Source: Albimonas donghaensis
Lineage (GTDB): Bacteria > Pseudomonadota > Alphaproteobacteria > Rhodobacterales > Rhodobacteraceae
Assembly: GCF_900106695.1 (NCBI RefSeq)
Contig: NZ_FNMZ01000001.1
Span: forward strand, 806,001 to 870,000
DNA: 64,000 nt
Direction of reading: 5' to 3'
The position numbers and the translations under genes are program-made. Positions within the stretch are counted from its first letter, which is position 1; each line of letters opens with the position of its first letter. This document shows, in pieces, positions 7,937 to 16,667 of the stretch. The notes beneath the pieces were generated by a model. That model had not been told where the DNA came from. It saw nothing but the letters and a program-made list of their open reading frames with translations, and made no database searches.

Positions 7937-8762
7937 TCGCGGGCAGGGGGGCGCAGGGCCGCAGGCGCAGGACGCGGCGGATCTGGCGCTGCTGGTCTCC
8001 GCCGCGCGGGAGGCGGGGCGCATCGCCATGCGCCATTTCCGCTCCGACCCCGAGGCGTGGGAGAAGGACGGCGGGCAGGGGCCGGTGTCGGAGGCCGATC
8101 TGGAAGTGGACCGGATGCTGCGGTCCGAGCTGGGCATGTCCCGGCCCGACTATGGCTGGCTGTCGGAGGAGACCGAGGATTCGGGCGAGACCCGCGCCCG
8201 CCGCCTCGCCTCGCGCCGCTGCTTCATCGTGGACCCGATCGACGGCACCCGCGCCTTCCTGAAGGGGGAGGAGACCTGGGGCCATGCGCTCGCGGTCTGC
8301 GAGGGGGGCGAGATCCGGGCCGGGGTGATGTTCCTGCCGGCGCGGGGCGTGGTCTACGCCGCGGCGCTCGGCGGCGGCGCGACCATGGACGGGGCCCCGA
8401 TGGCGCATTCGGGGCGCACCGAGATCAAGGGCGCCGACGCGCTGGTCACCCAGGCCGGGATGCGGCCGGAGCGCTGGATCGACGGGCCGCCGCCGGTGAA
8501 CCGGCATTTCCGCGCCTCGCTGGCCTATCGGCTGTGCCTGGTGGCGGAGGGGCGGTTCGACGCCTCGATCTCCGTGGGCGGGGTCTGGGAATGGGATGCC
8601 GCGGCGGGAGACCTGATCCTGGCCGAGGCGGGGGCGGCGGTGTCCGACGCCGCGGGCGCGCGCCCGGTCTACAACCGGCCGGAGCCCCGGCTGGCCGGCC
8701 TGATCGCCGCCGCGCCGGGCGTGCATGGCGCGATTCTCGCGCGGCTGGCGCCGGGGGGATAG
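7923..8762 (+). CDS. cysQ: Inositol monophosphatase family protein, CysQ-like
   Basis: This 279-residue magnesium-dependent phosphatase most resembles 3'(2'),5'-bisphosphate nucleotidase CysQ, which degrades PAP from sulfate assimilation. Metal-binding motifs are present in order: the Glu pair in LSEETED (about 82-88), IVDPIDGTRAF (about 100-110) and WEWDAAAGDLILAEAG (about 222-237). The start is a TTG overlapping the end of pmbA by 14 bases; the next in-frame ATG, near 8028, would remove family-typical sequence, so the N-terminus is uncertain. Other inositol-phosphatase-like activities are possible. Confidence 0.85.
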   Translation: MPGPDRGQGGAGPQAQDAADLALLVSAAREAGRIAMRHFRSDPEAWEKDGGQGPVSEADLEVDRMLRSELGMSRPDYGWLSEETEDSGETRARRLASRRCFIVDPIDGTRAFLKGEETWGHALAVCEGGEIRAGVMFLPARGVVYAAALGGGATMDGAPMAHSGRTEIKGADALVTQAGMRPERWIDGPPPVNRHFRASLAYRLCLVAEGRFDASISVGGVWEWDAAAGDLILAEAGAAVSDAAGARPVYNRPEPRLAGLIAAAPGVHGAILARLAPGG

Positions 8763-8811
8763 CGGGGCCGCGCGCCCTGCCTCCGTCCCGCCGGTCCCGC
8801 CCCCGAACCGC

Positions 8812-8841
8812 TTGCGCCGCGCGCCTTTTGGCGCGTAGCTG
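8812..8841 (+). promoter_or_regulatory. Candidate promoter of the 8877-9191 gene
   Basis: TTGCGC (8812-8817) and TAGCTG (8836-8841) are 18 bases apart, 36 bases before the start codon. The element TAGCTGAC is identical to that of the hemH promoter candidate. Confidence 0.45.
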
Positions 8842-8876
8842 ACGCTGCCGCCGCCTTTCAGTCGAGCCGTTACGCC

Positions 8877-9191
8877 ATGACCGCCGCCTCCCGACCGCCC
8901 TCCCCCAAGACCGACGACCCCGACGCCGATCCGCGGGGCCTGATCGCCGAGGCCTACCGGATGCCGGACCTGGTTCCGGAGGCGGCGCGCGCGATCTTCT
9001 TCGACTGGGCCCTGGGTCGGTCCGGGGGCGAGGGCCGGACCGAGTCCATCGCCGCCCTGCACGCCCGCTACGCCCCGCTCGCGCCCGATCACCCGATGAC
9101 CGCGGTGCTGGAGGAGGGGCTGGCGCAGGCCGCGCGTCCCACGGGCCGCCGCGGGGGTCGCCGCGGGGGGCGCGCCGGACGCCGGAACTGA
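8877..9191 (+). CDS. Small hypothetical protein with a basic Gly-Arg tail
   Basis: I do not recognise this 104-residue protein. Residues 1-20 are Pro- and Asp-rich, the centre (about 22-85) looks like a small helical domain with YRMPDLVPEAARAIFFDWAL, and the last 20 residues are a Gly-Arg repeat (TGRRGGRRGGRAGRR) that could bind nucleic acid. It has its own promoter-like element but no clear ribosome-binding site. It faces the convergent dipeptidase gene. Function is unknown. Confidence 0.65.
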   Translation: MTAASRPPSPKTDDPDADPRGLIAEAYRMPDLVPEAARAIFFDWALGRSGGEGRTESIAALHARYAPLAPDHPMTAVLEEGLAQAARPTGRRGGRRGGRAGRRN

Positions 9192-9526
9192 GCGCTTTCC
9201 CGCCGGGGCCCCGAAGGCGCCGCGTCCCGGTTGCGCCCACTCGACCGTTCCGCCCGCGGCGCGCGGCGGCGTGGCGCTGACGGGACCGTTTTCAGCGGCC
9301 CGGGGCAGGAACAGGGGGCGGGGAAGGGTTCGGAGCCGGGATGTCCGGCTGACCCGTCCCGAGGCGCCTGCGCGGCCGCAGCGACGAAAAAGGGGCGCGG
9401 CGGGCGCGCCCCTTGCCAATGGTCCGGCCGCCGCGCCGCCTGCGGCCTCGCAGCCCGCGACCGGGTCCCGCGCGCCGCGGGCGGAGCCGCGCCGCCGGGC
9501 GCCCGCGCGACGCGGCGCTTGCGTCC
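9192..9526. other. Convergent spacer
   Basis: This 335-base stretch lies between two converging genes. Apart from the minus-strand terminator at 9387-9412, I see only GC-rich sequence without a credible gene. Confidence 0.5.
9387..9412 (-). terminator. Terminator of the M20 dipeptidase gene
   Basis: Read on the minus strand, an 8-bp stem GGGGCGCG/CGCGCCCC with a five-base loop is followed by TTTTTCG. It lies about 115 bases after the dipeptidase stop. Confidence 0.7.
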
Positions 9527-10936
9527 TCAGGCCTTGCGGCTCAGCTCTCCCAGCACCCGCGCCCAGGAGCGCGCGCCCTTCCGGAAGCTCTCCATGTCGT
9601 ATTTCTCGTTGGGCGAGTGCATGTTGTCGTCGTCGTTGCCGAAGCCGATCAGCAGCGACTCCATGCCCAGCAGCTTCTGGAAATGTCCCGCGATGGGGAT
9701 CGAGCCGCCGCAGCCCACGAAGGCCGCCTCCGTCTCCCACTCCGCCGAAAGCGCCGTGCGCGCCGCCTCGAACTCCGGGGCCGTCACGTCCATGACCACC
9801 GCCTCCGAGGAGCCGTGGCGCTTGAATACCACCTCGCAATCGGCCGGCACGAGGCTGGAGACCAGCTCGCGGAAGCCGGCGCGGATCTTCTCGGGGTCCT
9901 GCCGCGACACCAGCCGGCAGGAGACCTTGGCCGAGGCCTCCGCCGCGATCACCGTCTTGAAGCCCTCGCCGGTATAGCCGCCGATGACGCCGTTGAACTC
10001 GCAGGTCGGGCGCGACCAGATCTGCTCCAGCGCCGAGCGGTCCTGCTCGCCCGCCGGGATCTCCAGCCCCACCGCCCCGAGGAAACCGGCGGCGGAGAAG
10101 GGCAGCGCCTCCCACTGGCGGGCGAGATCGGGGGAGATGTCGTCCACGTCGTCGTAAAAGCCCGGAATGGTCACGCGGCCCGTGTCGTCATGCAGGGCGG
10201 CGAGGATCTTCGCCAGCACCCGGATCGGGTTCGAGGCCGGCCCGCCATACATCCCCGAATGCAGATCGCGCGAGGCGGCCTTCACCGTGATCTCCTCGCC
10301 CATCATGCCGCGCAGCATGGTCGAGATCGCCGGGGTTTTCGGGTCGAACATGCCGGTGTCGCAGATCAGGGCGAGGTCGCGGGACAGCTCCTCGCGATTC
10401 GCCTCCAGGAAGGGGATCAGCGAGGGCGAGCCCGATTCCTCCTCGCCCTCGAACAGGATCGAGATCTTCGCGGGCAGGGTCCCGGTCTCGGCCTTCCAGG
10501 CGCGGCAGGCCTCGATGAAGGTCATCAGCTGGCCCTTGTCGTCCACCGCGCCGCGGGCGCGGATCACGCGGCGGCCGTCGGGCAGGGTTTCGACCGCGGG
10601 GGCGAAGGGATCGGCGTTCCACAGGTTCAGCGGGTCCACCGGCTGCACGTCGTAGTGGCCGTAGAACAGCAGCGACGGGGCGGCGGAGGCGGGATCCGCC
10701 AGCGCGTCGCCATGGGCCACGACCATCGGATGACCGGGGGTGGGGCGCAGCTCGGCCGCGAAGCCGAGGCCGTTGAGCTCGTGGACCAGCCAGGCGGCGG
10801 CCTCGGCGCAGGCGGGCTTGTAGGCCGGATCGGTGGAGATCGAGGGGAAGCGCAGCAGGGCGAAGAGCCGTTCGACGGCGGCGTCGAGATCGGCGTCGAG
10901 CCGGTCGAGAACGGCGGGCAGGGCGGAATGGGACAT
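9527..10936 (-). CDS. M20 family dipeptidase
   Basis: The 469-residue cytoplasmic metallopeptidase belongs to the M20 (ArgE/DapE/carnosinase) family. Zinc ligands and catalytic residues are visible: FYGHYDVQPVD (about 90-100), the bridging Asp in GAVDDKGQ, the catalytic Glu pair in FEGEEESGSP (about 155-165), the Asp in LICDTGMF and the late His in DNMHSPNEKYD. The insert between about 205 and 325 matches the dimerisation domain. I chose the ATG at 10936 because the conserved domain begins within 20 residues; the frame stays open further upstream only because of GC content. It probably hydrolyses dipeptides; the specificity is unknown. Confidence 0.9.
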   Translation of the reverse strand: MSHSALPAVLDRLDADLDAAVERLFALLRFPSISTDPAYKPACAEAAAWLVHELNGLGFAAELRPTPGHPMVVAHGDALADPASAAPSLLFYGHYDVQPVDPLNLWNADPFAPAVETLPDGRRVIRARGAVDDKGQLMTFIEACRAWKAETGTLPAKISILFEGEEESGSPSLIPFLEANREELSRDLALICDTGMFDPKTPAISTMLRGMMGEEITVKAASRDLHSGMYGGPASNPIRVLAKILAALHDDTGRVTIPGFYDDVDDISPDLARQWEALPFSAAGFLGAVGLEIPAGEQDRSALEQIWSRPTCEFNGVIGGYTGEGFKTVIAAEASAKVSCRLVSRQDPEKIRAGFRELVSSLVPADCEVVFKRHGSSEAVVMDVTAPEFEAARTALSAEWETEAAFVGCGGSIPIAGHFQKLLGMESLLIGFGNDDDNMHSPNEKYDMESFRKGARSWARVLGELSRKA

Positions 10937-11395
10937 GGCGCGCTCCGGGCGGGGTGGCTTTGGGGGGAGGCGGCGGGAAGGCCGGGATCGGGGCGGAGCG
11001 TGGCGCCGGGAGCGGGCCTTGGCAACCGGGCGGAGGCGCGCCGGGCTCCGGCCTGTCGCGAGGGAATCGGCGGAGCGAGGCGCCGCGTCGAGGCGGCGCC
11101 CGGTGGGACCGGCGCGCCCGCGGCGCGTGGCGACCCTGGTGCGGGTGGCAGCGGGAAAGCGCCGAGGGAAAGCCTTGGGGGGGAAAGCGTCGGGGGAAAG
11201 CGCCGAGAGGAGAGCGGCCGTGGGCCCGCGAAGGCGGCGCGGGCCGCCGGGCGCCGAGGCCGGCCATGGCAAGGGGGCGATGGCATGGGATCGGGGCCCA
11301 GGCCAGCGGAAACGGCGAGGCCGCGCGAGGACGGCCGCGCGCCGCGGGCGGGCCGGCGCCGCGGGCGGGCGCTCCACGCGGCGCCCCGTGCGCCC
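10937..11395. other. Repeat-bearing spacer upstream of the dipeptidase gene
   Basis: This 459-base spacer has no supported gene. It contains the four 13-bp iteron-like repeats at 11153-11206. The rest is GC-rich sequence with open frames in several directions, none with conserved features. Confidence 0.5.
11153..11206. repeat. Four 13-bp GGGAAAGCGCCGA-like repeats
   Basis: Units at 11153-11165, 11166-11178, 11181-11193 and 11194-11206 all begin GGGAAAGC. The first and last are identical (GGGAAAGCGCCGA), and the two pairs are separated by two G bases. They lie about 220 bases upstream of the dipeptidase start on its 5' side. The regular spacing suggests a protein-binding array, but no role is known. 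Confidence 0.75.
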
Positions 11396-11836
11396 TCAGT
11401 CCCGCGCGGCGCGGCGGCGGGCGAGGGCGCTGTCCCGGTCCTCCACCCCCAGCAGGGGCGCGAGCTGGCGCAGGAAGGCGTCCTCCTCCGGATCCCGCCG
11501 CCCGTCCGCCAGCGCCACCGACCAGATCGCCTCCAGCAGGCCGGCGCGCGCCTCGATCGGCACCGCCCGCTTCAGCGCGCGGGTGAAGCGCACCGTGTCG
11601 GGGGCCGCGGCCTCGGCCCGCTCGGCCTCGGCCAGCAGCGACTCCGCGCCGGCGGCGGACAGCCCGTGCCGCTCGGCCAGCGCCGAGAGGATCACCTCGC
11701 GCTCGCGGCCCTCGTAGTCGCCATCCGCCCGCGCCGCCCGCACCATCAGCGCCGCCAGCGCCAGGCGCGACTCGTCCTCGGGCAGGGCGGCTTCGGATTC
11801 GGGCGCGGACAGGAAAGCCAGCAGGGATCGCAGCAT
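11396..11836 (-). CDS. TerB family protein
   Basis: This 146-residue helical protein matches the TerB-like (tellurite resistance protein B) fold. It shows the two acidic metal-binding motifs RAARADGDYEGRE (about 36-48) and SVALADGRRDPEED (about 106-119). TerB-type domains are widespread and often not linked to tellurite; no other ter gene is present. I chose the ATG at 11836 (MLRSLLAFLS) since the upstream open frame is Pro- and Ala-rich and lacks family features. Its job is unknown. Confidence 0.78.
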   Translation of the reverse strand: MLRSLLAFLSAPESEAALPEDESRLALAALMVRAARADGDYEGREREVILSALAERHGLSAAGAESLLAEAERAEAAAPDTVRFTRALKRAVPIEARAGLLEAIWSVALADGRRDPEEDAFLRQLAPLLGVEDRDSALARRRAARD

Positions 11837-11991
11837 GGTCGGGGTCTCCGGGGACGTGGGGGCGGGCGGCGCGGGCGGAGCGCCTCGCGCTTCATATGGC
11901 GCGGTCCGCCGCGCGCGGCCACCCGGCATGCGTCCGTCACAGGTTTCCGCTACGCTTCGTGATCCCGGCGCCGATTTTCTTTCGGGAGCCC

Positions 11992-12020
11992 TTGACGACC
12001 TCCGCCCGCCCGAATATCAA
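11992..12020 (+). promoter_or_regulatory. Candidate promoter of tRNA-Asp
   Basis: TTGACG (11992-11997) and TATCAA (12015-12020) are 17 bases apart, about 73 bases upstream of the mature tRNA. This is one of the best promoter matches in the window. Confidence 0.6.
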
Positions 12021-12092
12021 CCCGGCACTCCCGACGGGGCGGCGACGCGGAACACTCTGCGAAGCGGCCACATACCGGACGGGACGGCGGCT

Positions 12093-12169
12093 GCGGTTGT
12101 AGCTCAGTTGGTTAGAGTACCGGCCTGTCACGCCGGGGGTCGCGGGTTCGAGCCCCGTCAACCGCGCCA
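12093..12169 (+). tRNA. tRNA-Asp (anticodon GTC)
   Basis: The 77-base sequence folds as a cloverleaf. The acceptor stem GCGGTTG pairs with CAACCGC, the D arm is GCTCAGTTGGTTAGAGT, and the anticodon arm CCGGC-CTGTCAC-GCCGG carries GTC at 12127-12129. The T arm contains GGTTCGAGCC, the discriminator is G, and CCA is encoded. The anticodon reads Asp codons. Confidence 0.97.
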
Positions 12170-12774
12170 TCGCCGCCTTCTTCCGCCTCGGGCGGGAGCG
12201 ACGTTCTACGAAAATGACTGGAAGTTCCCCGACAGGGGGTCCCCCCGCGTCGTTCATGCGCGCGAGCGCTGCGGCTGCCGCGTCGGCCGGCGGCGGGGCC
12301 ATGGCGTTCGGCGGACCCTGCAGGCCGCGACCGCGGTGTTCATGGGGCCGGGGCGGGGCGATGCGCCGGCAAGATGCACCGGGGCAAGATGAACCGGGGC
12401 GGGGAGCTGGAGCGGGGAACCGGGGCGGGACGATCGCGCGGCCGCGGCGATCCGCGCCGGGACAGGACGTCCCCCGGCCTCGCGACCCTGGTTCCGGCGT
12501 GTGTCCCGGCGAGGGTCCCCGACGTCGGATCGCGCCACCGCCATGGGGGCGACGCGCCCGTCCTGCAAGCCTTGCCGAGTCTCCACGCGCGGACCGAACC
12601 GCGTCCTGTTTCGATCCGGCGCGGCCTTTCGCACCGCAGCAGAGGCGCGGCATGCAACCGCATACCGACCCCGGCCGTCGATTCGAGCGCATTTTCAGCG
12701 TCTTGCCGTTGGGGACCGGGAAAATCGTCCCGATTTCCGCCACGTTCCGACCCCGATACGTTCGTCTCCCTTTG
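12170..12774. other. Long spacer between tRNA-Asp and nuo
   Basis: About 600 bases without a supported gene. It includes an imperfect 15-bp tandem duplication at 12370-12399 (CAAGATGCACCGGGG, then CAAGATGAACCGGGG). No terminator with a T-run was seen after the tRNA. The nuo promoter candidate lies at its right edge. Confidence 0.5.
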
Positions 12775-12801
12775 TTGACCTCGCCGCGACCCGGCTATAG
12801 A
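12775..12801 (+). promoter_or_regulatory. Candidate promoter of the nuo operon
   Basis: TTGACC (12775-12780) is followed after 15 bases by TATAGA (12796-12801); a TTGTTG at 12772 would give an 18-base spacing. It lies about 75 bases before nuoA, where an operon promoter is expected. Confidence 0.55.
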
Positions 12802-12872
12802 CGTGAGCCCGTCTGGAACGCCGGGACGCGCGCCGAGGTCGGCGCCTCTGTCCGCGGCCTGCGGGAGGGCTC

Positions 12873-13238
12873 ATGGACGACCTGCTGCGCGAATATCTTC
12901 CGATCCTCATCTTCCTCGCGCTGGCCGTCGGCCTGGGCCTGGTTCTGATCCTCGCCGCCGTGGTGCTGGCGGTGCGCAGACCGGACGCCGAGAAGATCTC
13001 GGCCTATGAATGCGGCTTCAACGCCTTCGACGACGCGCGCATGAAATTCGACGTGCGCTTCTACCTCGTCTCGATCCTGTTCATCATCTTCGATCTCGAG
13101 ATCGCCTTCCTGTTCCCCTGGGCCGTGGCCTTCCAGGATGTCGGGCTGTTCGGCTTCTGGTCGATGATGGTGTTCCTCGCGGTGCTGACCATCGGCTTCG
13201 CCTATGAATGGAAGAAGGGAGCGCTGGAATGGCAGTAA
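12873..13238 (+). CDS. nuoA: NADH-quinone oxidoreductase subunit A
   Basis: NuoA (121 residues) is a membrane-arm subunit of complex I near the quinone site. It has three hydrophobic helices (about 9-33, 62-82 and 90-110). The conserved loop [17 protein letters not shown] (about 40-56) contains the Cys used as a state marker in mitochondrial ND3. It opens the nuo operon and overlaps nuoB by 10 bases. Confidence 0.97.
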   Translation: MDDLLREYLPILIFLALAVGLGLVLILAAVVLAVRRPDAEKISAYECGFNAFDDARMKFDVRFYLVSILFIIFDLEIAFLFPWAVAFQDVGLFGFWSMMVFLAVLTIGFAYEWKKGALEWQ

Positions 13239-13849
13239 CCCCGACCGGGCAGGGGACCGAAGCCAAGACCGCCGCGCTCGGCGGCGAGATGGTTCCGGCC
13301 GCCCGCGCCTCCCTGGCCCCGTCCTCGGCGCTCGCGACCGGGGCCGGCGCCGACAAGGACATCTTCGCCCGCAACCTGTCGGACGAACTGGCGGACAAGG
13401 GCTTCCTGCTCACCACCGCCGACGACGTCATCAACTGGGCGCGCACCGGCTCGCTGTTCTGGATGACCTTCGGGCTGGCCTGCTGCGCGGTGGAGATGAT
13501 GCACACCTCCATGCCGCGCTACGACGTGGAGCGGTTCGGCTTCGCGCCGCGCGCCTCGCCGCGCCAGTCCGACGTGATGATCGTGGCCGGCACGCTGACC
13601 AACAAGATGGCCCCGGCGCTGCGCAAGGTCTACGACCAGATGCCGGAGCCGCGCTACGTCATCTCCATGGGCTCCTGCGCCAATGGCGGCGGTTACTATC
13701 ACTATTCCTACTCGGTCGTGCGCGGCTGCGACCGGGTCGTGCCGGTCGACATCTACGTGCCCGGCTGCCCCCCGACGGCGGAGGCGCTGCTTTACGGCAT
13801 CCTCCAGCTTCAGCGAAAGATCAGGCGCACCGGGGTGATCGCCCGCTGA
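13229..13849 (+). CDS. nuoB: NADH-quinone oxidoreductase subunit B
   Basis: NuoB (206 residues) carries cluster N2, the last iron-sulfur cluster before quinone. Ligands are visible in [10 protein letters not shown] (adjacent Cys pair), [10 protein letters not shown] and [11 protein letters not shown] chose ATG 13229 because GGAG lies upstream; an ATG at 13208 is also possible. The first 45 or so residues are Ala/Gly/Thr-rich and form an extension before the conserved core, longer than in many relatives. The start overlaps the end of nuoA. Confidence 0.96.
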   Translation: MAVTPTGQGTEAKTAALGGEMVPAARASLAPSSALATGAGADKDIFARNLSDELADKGFLLTTADDVINWARTGSLFWMTFGLACCAVEMMHTSMPRYDVERFGFAPRASPRQSDVMIVAGTLTNKMAPALRKVYDQMPEPRYVISMGSCANGGGYYHYSYSVVRGCDRVVPVDIYVPGCPPTAEALLYGILQLQRKIRRTGVIAR

Positions 13850-13887
13850 GCGGGCGGACCTCAACGAGCCAGGGAGACGCCCAGCCG

Positions 13888-14493
13888 ATGTCCGAAGCCC
13901 TCGCAGAGATCGCCGTGCTCATGGAAGCGCGGCTGCCCGAGGCGGTGATCTCCCATGAGATCGCCGTGGGCGAGCTGACCGTGATGGTCGCGCTCGACAA
14001 GATCCCCGACGCGGTGAAGTTCCTGCGCGACGACCCGTCGTGCCAGTTCACCACGATGATCGACATCACCGGGGTCGACTGGCCGGCGCGCGAGCAGCGC
14101 TTCGACCTCGTCTATCACTTCCTGTCGATGCGCCAGAACCTGCGCATCCGCCTGAAGGCCCGCGTGCGGGAGGACGAGATCGCGCCCTCCATCACCGACA
14201 TCCACCCCTGCGCCGACTGGTTCGAGCGCGAGGTGTTCGACATGTATGGCGTGCTGTTCTCGGGCCATCCGGATCTTCGCCGGATCCTGACCGACTACGG
14301 CTTCCGCGGGCATCCGCTGCGCAAGGATTTCCCGACCACCGGCTATGTCGAGGTCCGCTATGACGAGGAGGCCAAGCGCGTGGTCTACGAGCCCGTCAAG
14401 CTGACCCAGGACTACCGGCAGTTCGACTTCATGAGCCCGTGGGAAGGCGCCGAATACATCCTTCCCGGCGACCAGAAAGCGGAGGCGAAGTGA
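13888..14493 (+). CDS. nuoC: NADH-quinone oxidoreductase subunit C
   Basis: NuoC (201 residues) is the 30-kDa-type subunit of the peripheral arm that packs against NuoD. The signature [19 protein letters not shown] (about 110-128) is followed by [28 protein letters not shown] upstream supports ATG 13888. NuoC and NuoD are separate genes here, as in other alphaproteobacteria, rather than fused as in E. coli. The stop overlaps the nuoD start by one base. Confidence 0.96.
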   Translation: MSEALAEIAVLMEARLPEAVISHEIAVGELTVMVALDKIPDAVKFLRDDPSCQFTTMIDITGVDWPAREQRFDLVYHFLSMRQNLRIRLKARVREDEIAPSITDIHPCADWFEREVFDMYGVLFSGHPDLRRILTDYGFRGHPLRKDFPTTGYVEVRYDEEAKRVVYEPVKLTQDYRQFDFMSPWEGAEYILPGDQKAEAK

Positions 14494-15698
14494 TGGACGG
14501 CACCGACTTCCAGACGCCCGAACAGCGCATCCGCAACTTCAACATCAACTTCGGTCCCCAGCATCCGGCGGCCCATGGCGTGCTGCGCATGGTGCTGGAA
14601 CTGGACGGCGAGGTGGTGGACCGGGTCGACCCCCATATCGGCCTTCTGCATCGCGGCACCGAAAAGCTGATGGAGAGCCGCACCTACCTGCAGAACCTCC
14701 CCTATTTCGACCGGCTCGACTACGTGGCCCCGATGAACCAGGAGCACGCCTGGTGCCTGGCCATCGAGAAGCTGGTCGGCGTCGAGGTTCCGCGTCGCGC
14801 CCAGCTGATCCGGGTGCTGTTCTGCGAGATCGGGCGCATTCTCAACCACCTGCTCAACGTCACCACGCAGGCCATGGACGTGGGCGCGCTGACGCCGCCG
14901 CTCTGGGGTTTCGAGGAGCGCGAGCAGCTCATGGTGTTCTATGAGCGCGCCTGCGGGGCGCGGCTCCACGCCGCCTATTTCCGCCCCGGCGGCGTGCATC
15001 AGGACCTGACGCCCGAACTGTGCGAGGACATTCTCGCCTGGTGCGATCCGTTCCTCGGCGTCTGCGACGACCTCGAAGGGCTGCTGACCGACAACCGCAT
15101 CTTCAAGCAGCGCAATGTCGACATCGCCGTCGTCACCAAGGAGGAGGCCCAGGCCTGGGGCTTCTCGGGCGTGATGGTGCGCGGCTCGGGCCTCGCCTGG
15201 GACCTGCGCCGGGCCCAGCCCTACGAATGCTATGACGAGATGGACTTCCAGATCCCGCTCGGCAAGAACGGCGACTGCTACGACCGCTATCTCTGCCGCA
15301 TGGAAGAGATGCGAGAGAGTGTGAAGATCATCAAGCAGTGCATTGAGAAGCTTGATGAATGCAAGGGTGAGCCGGTGATCCACCGGGGCAAGCTCGCCCC
15401 CCCCAAGCGGGCCGAGATGAAGACCTCGATGGAGGCGCTCATCCACCACTTCAAGCTTTATACCGAAGGGTTCCATGTGCCGGCCGGCGAGGTCTACGCC
15501 GCGGTCGAGGCGCCCAAGGGCGAATTCGGCGTCTACCTGGTCGCCGACGGCACCAACAAGCCCTACCGCGCCAAGCTGCGCGCGCCGGGCTTTCCGCATC
15601 TCGCGGCCATGGACCATATCTGCAGGGGCCACCAGCTGGCCGACGTCTCGGCCATCCTCGGCTCGCTCGACGTGGTGTTCGGGGAGATCGACCGCTAA
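14493..15698 (+). CDS. nuoD: NADH-quinone oxidoreductase subunit D
   Basis: NuoD (401 residues) is the 49-kDa-type subunit that forms the quinone pocket with NuoB. The N-terminal motif [14 protein letters not shown] (about 16-29) contains the His residues lining the quinone site, and [11 protein letters not shown] follows. The C-terminal end [12 protein letters not shown] is typical for the family. The start shares one base with the nuoC stop, and the stop shares one base with the nuoE start, which implies coupled translation. Confidence 0.97.
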   Translation: MDGTDFQTPEQRIRNFNINFGPQHPAAHGVLRMVLELDGEVVDRVDPHIGLLHRGTEKLMESRTYLQNLPYFDRLDYVAPMNQEHAWCLAIEKLVGVEVPRRAQLIRVLFCEIGRILNHLLNVTTQAMDVGALTPPLWGFEEREQLMVFYERACGARLHAAYFRPGGVHQDLTPELCEDILAWCDPFLGVCDDLEGLLTDNRIFKQRNVDIAVVTKEEAQAWGFSGVMVRGSGLAWDLRRAQPYECYDEMDFQIPLGKNGDCYDRYLCRMEEMRESVKIIKQCIEKLDECKGEPVIHRGKLAPPKRAEMKTSMEALIHHFKLYTEGFHVPAGEVYAAVEAPKGEFGVYLVADGTNKPYRAKLRAPGFPHLAAMDHICRGHQLADVSAILGSLDVVFGEIDR

Positions 15699-16423
15699 TG
15701 CTTCGCCGCCTTCATCACGAACAGCCCGAAAGCTTCGCCTTCACGCAAGCCAACCTGGAATGGGCCGAGGGGCAGATCGCCAAGTATCCCGAGGGGCGTC
15801 AGGCCTCCGCGGTGATCCCGCTGCTGTGGCGCGCGCAGGAGCAGGAAGGCTGGATCTCCCGCCCGATCATCGAGGTGGTGGCCGACATGCTCGGCCTCGC
15901 CCAGATCCGGGTGCTGGAGGTCGCGTCCTTCTACTTCATGTTCCAGCTCGCCCCCGTCGGCCGCTACCACATCCAGGTCTGCGGAACGCTGTCCTGCATG
16001 CTCTGCGGGGCGGAGGATCTGGTGGCGGTGTGCAAGGACAAGATCGGGCCTGAGGCGCACAAGGTCTACCGGGACGGCCTGTTCTCGTGGGAGGAGGTCG
16101 AGTGCCTCGGCGCCTGCTCGAACGCGCCCATGGTGCAGATCGGCAAGGATTTCTACGAGGACCTGACCACCGAACGGTTCGCCGAGATCCTCGACGCCTT
16201 CGCCAATGGCGAGGTTCCGACGCCGGGTCCGCAGAACGGCCGCTACGGGCCGGAGCCGAAATCGGGCCTGACCTCGCTGATCATCCCCGAGGATGAGCGC
16301 AACGGGCTCAACGCCTCGGCGCAGCTGGCCGTCGCGCTCGGCGAAACCGTGGCGCGGATCGACGGCACGCAGCCCGTCGCCTCGGCCCAGGTCATCAACA
16401 CGCCCCGTTCGGGCGGAAACTGA
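15698..16423 (+). CDS. nuoE: NADH-quinone oxidoreductase subunit E
   Basis: NuoE (241 residues) is the 24-kDa-type thioredoxin-like subunit with [2Fe-2S] cluster N1a. Cluster ligands appear in [11 protein letters not shown] (about 93-103) and [11 protein letters not shown] (about 132-142). The last 70 residues are an extension, rich in Pro, Gly, Ala and Thr, beyond the conserved domain, as is common in alphaproteobacterial NuoE. The gene overlaps nuoD by one base. Confidence 0.96.
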   Translation: MLRRLHHEQPESFAFTQANLEWAEGQIAKYPEGRQASAVIPLLWRAQEQEGWISRPIIEVVADMLGLAQIRVLEVASFYFMFQLAPVGRYHIQVCGTLSCMLCGAEDLVAVCKDKIGPEAHKVYRDGLFSWEEVECLGACSNAPMVQIGKDFYEDLTTERFAEILDAFANGEVPTPGPQNGRYGPEPKSGLTSLIIPEDERNGLNASAQLAVALGETVARIDGTQPVASAQVINTPRSGGN

Positions 16424-16440
16424 GGGGCGGTCGAGGGGGA

Positions 16441-16662
16441 ATGGGCGCGATGCGCAGCGACAAGGACAGGGCGACCACGAAGCTGGCGAGCATCGTCATC
16501 CTCGTCGCCATGGGTCTGTGGCTGGGGCTCAGCGCCGCCGGCGGCGCGCTAGGGCTTCCGGTGCGTTTCGCCTTTCTCATCGACATGCTCTGCCTCGCGG
16601 CGCTCGGCTGGGCGCTGATCAATCTGTTTCTGGTCTGGCGCAAGGGCGCCGGGAAGGAGTGA
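16441..16662 (+). CDS. DUF5337-type small membrane protein in the nuo operon
   Basis: This 73-residue protein has a charged N-terminus ([11 protein letters not shown]) and two hydrophobic segments (about 16-36 and 45-66). It resembles DUF5337 proteins, which I know from nuoE-nuoF junctions of Rhodobacterales; the assignment is from memory of that context. It lies 17 bases after nuoE and five bases before nuoF, so it is certainly cotranscribed. A role in assembly or stability of complex I is possible but unproven. Confidence 0.75.
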   Translation: MGAMRSDKDRATTKLASIVILVAMGLWLGLSAAGGALGLPVRFAFLIDMLCLAALGWALINLFLVWRKGAGKE

Positions 16663-16667
16663 CGCGG

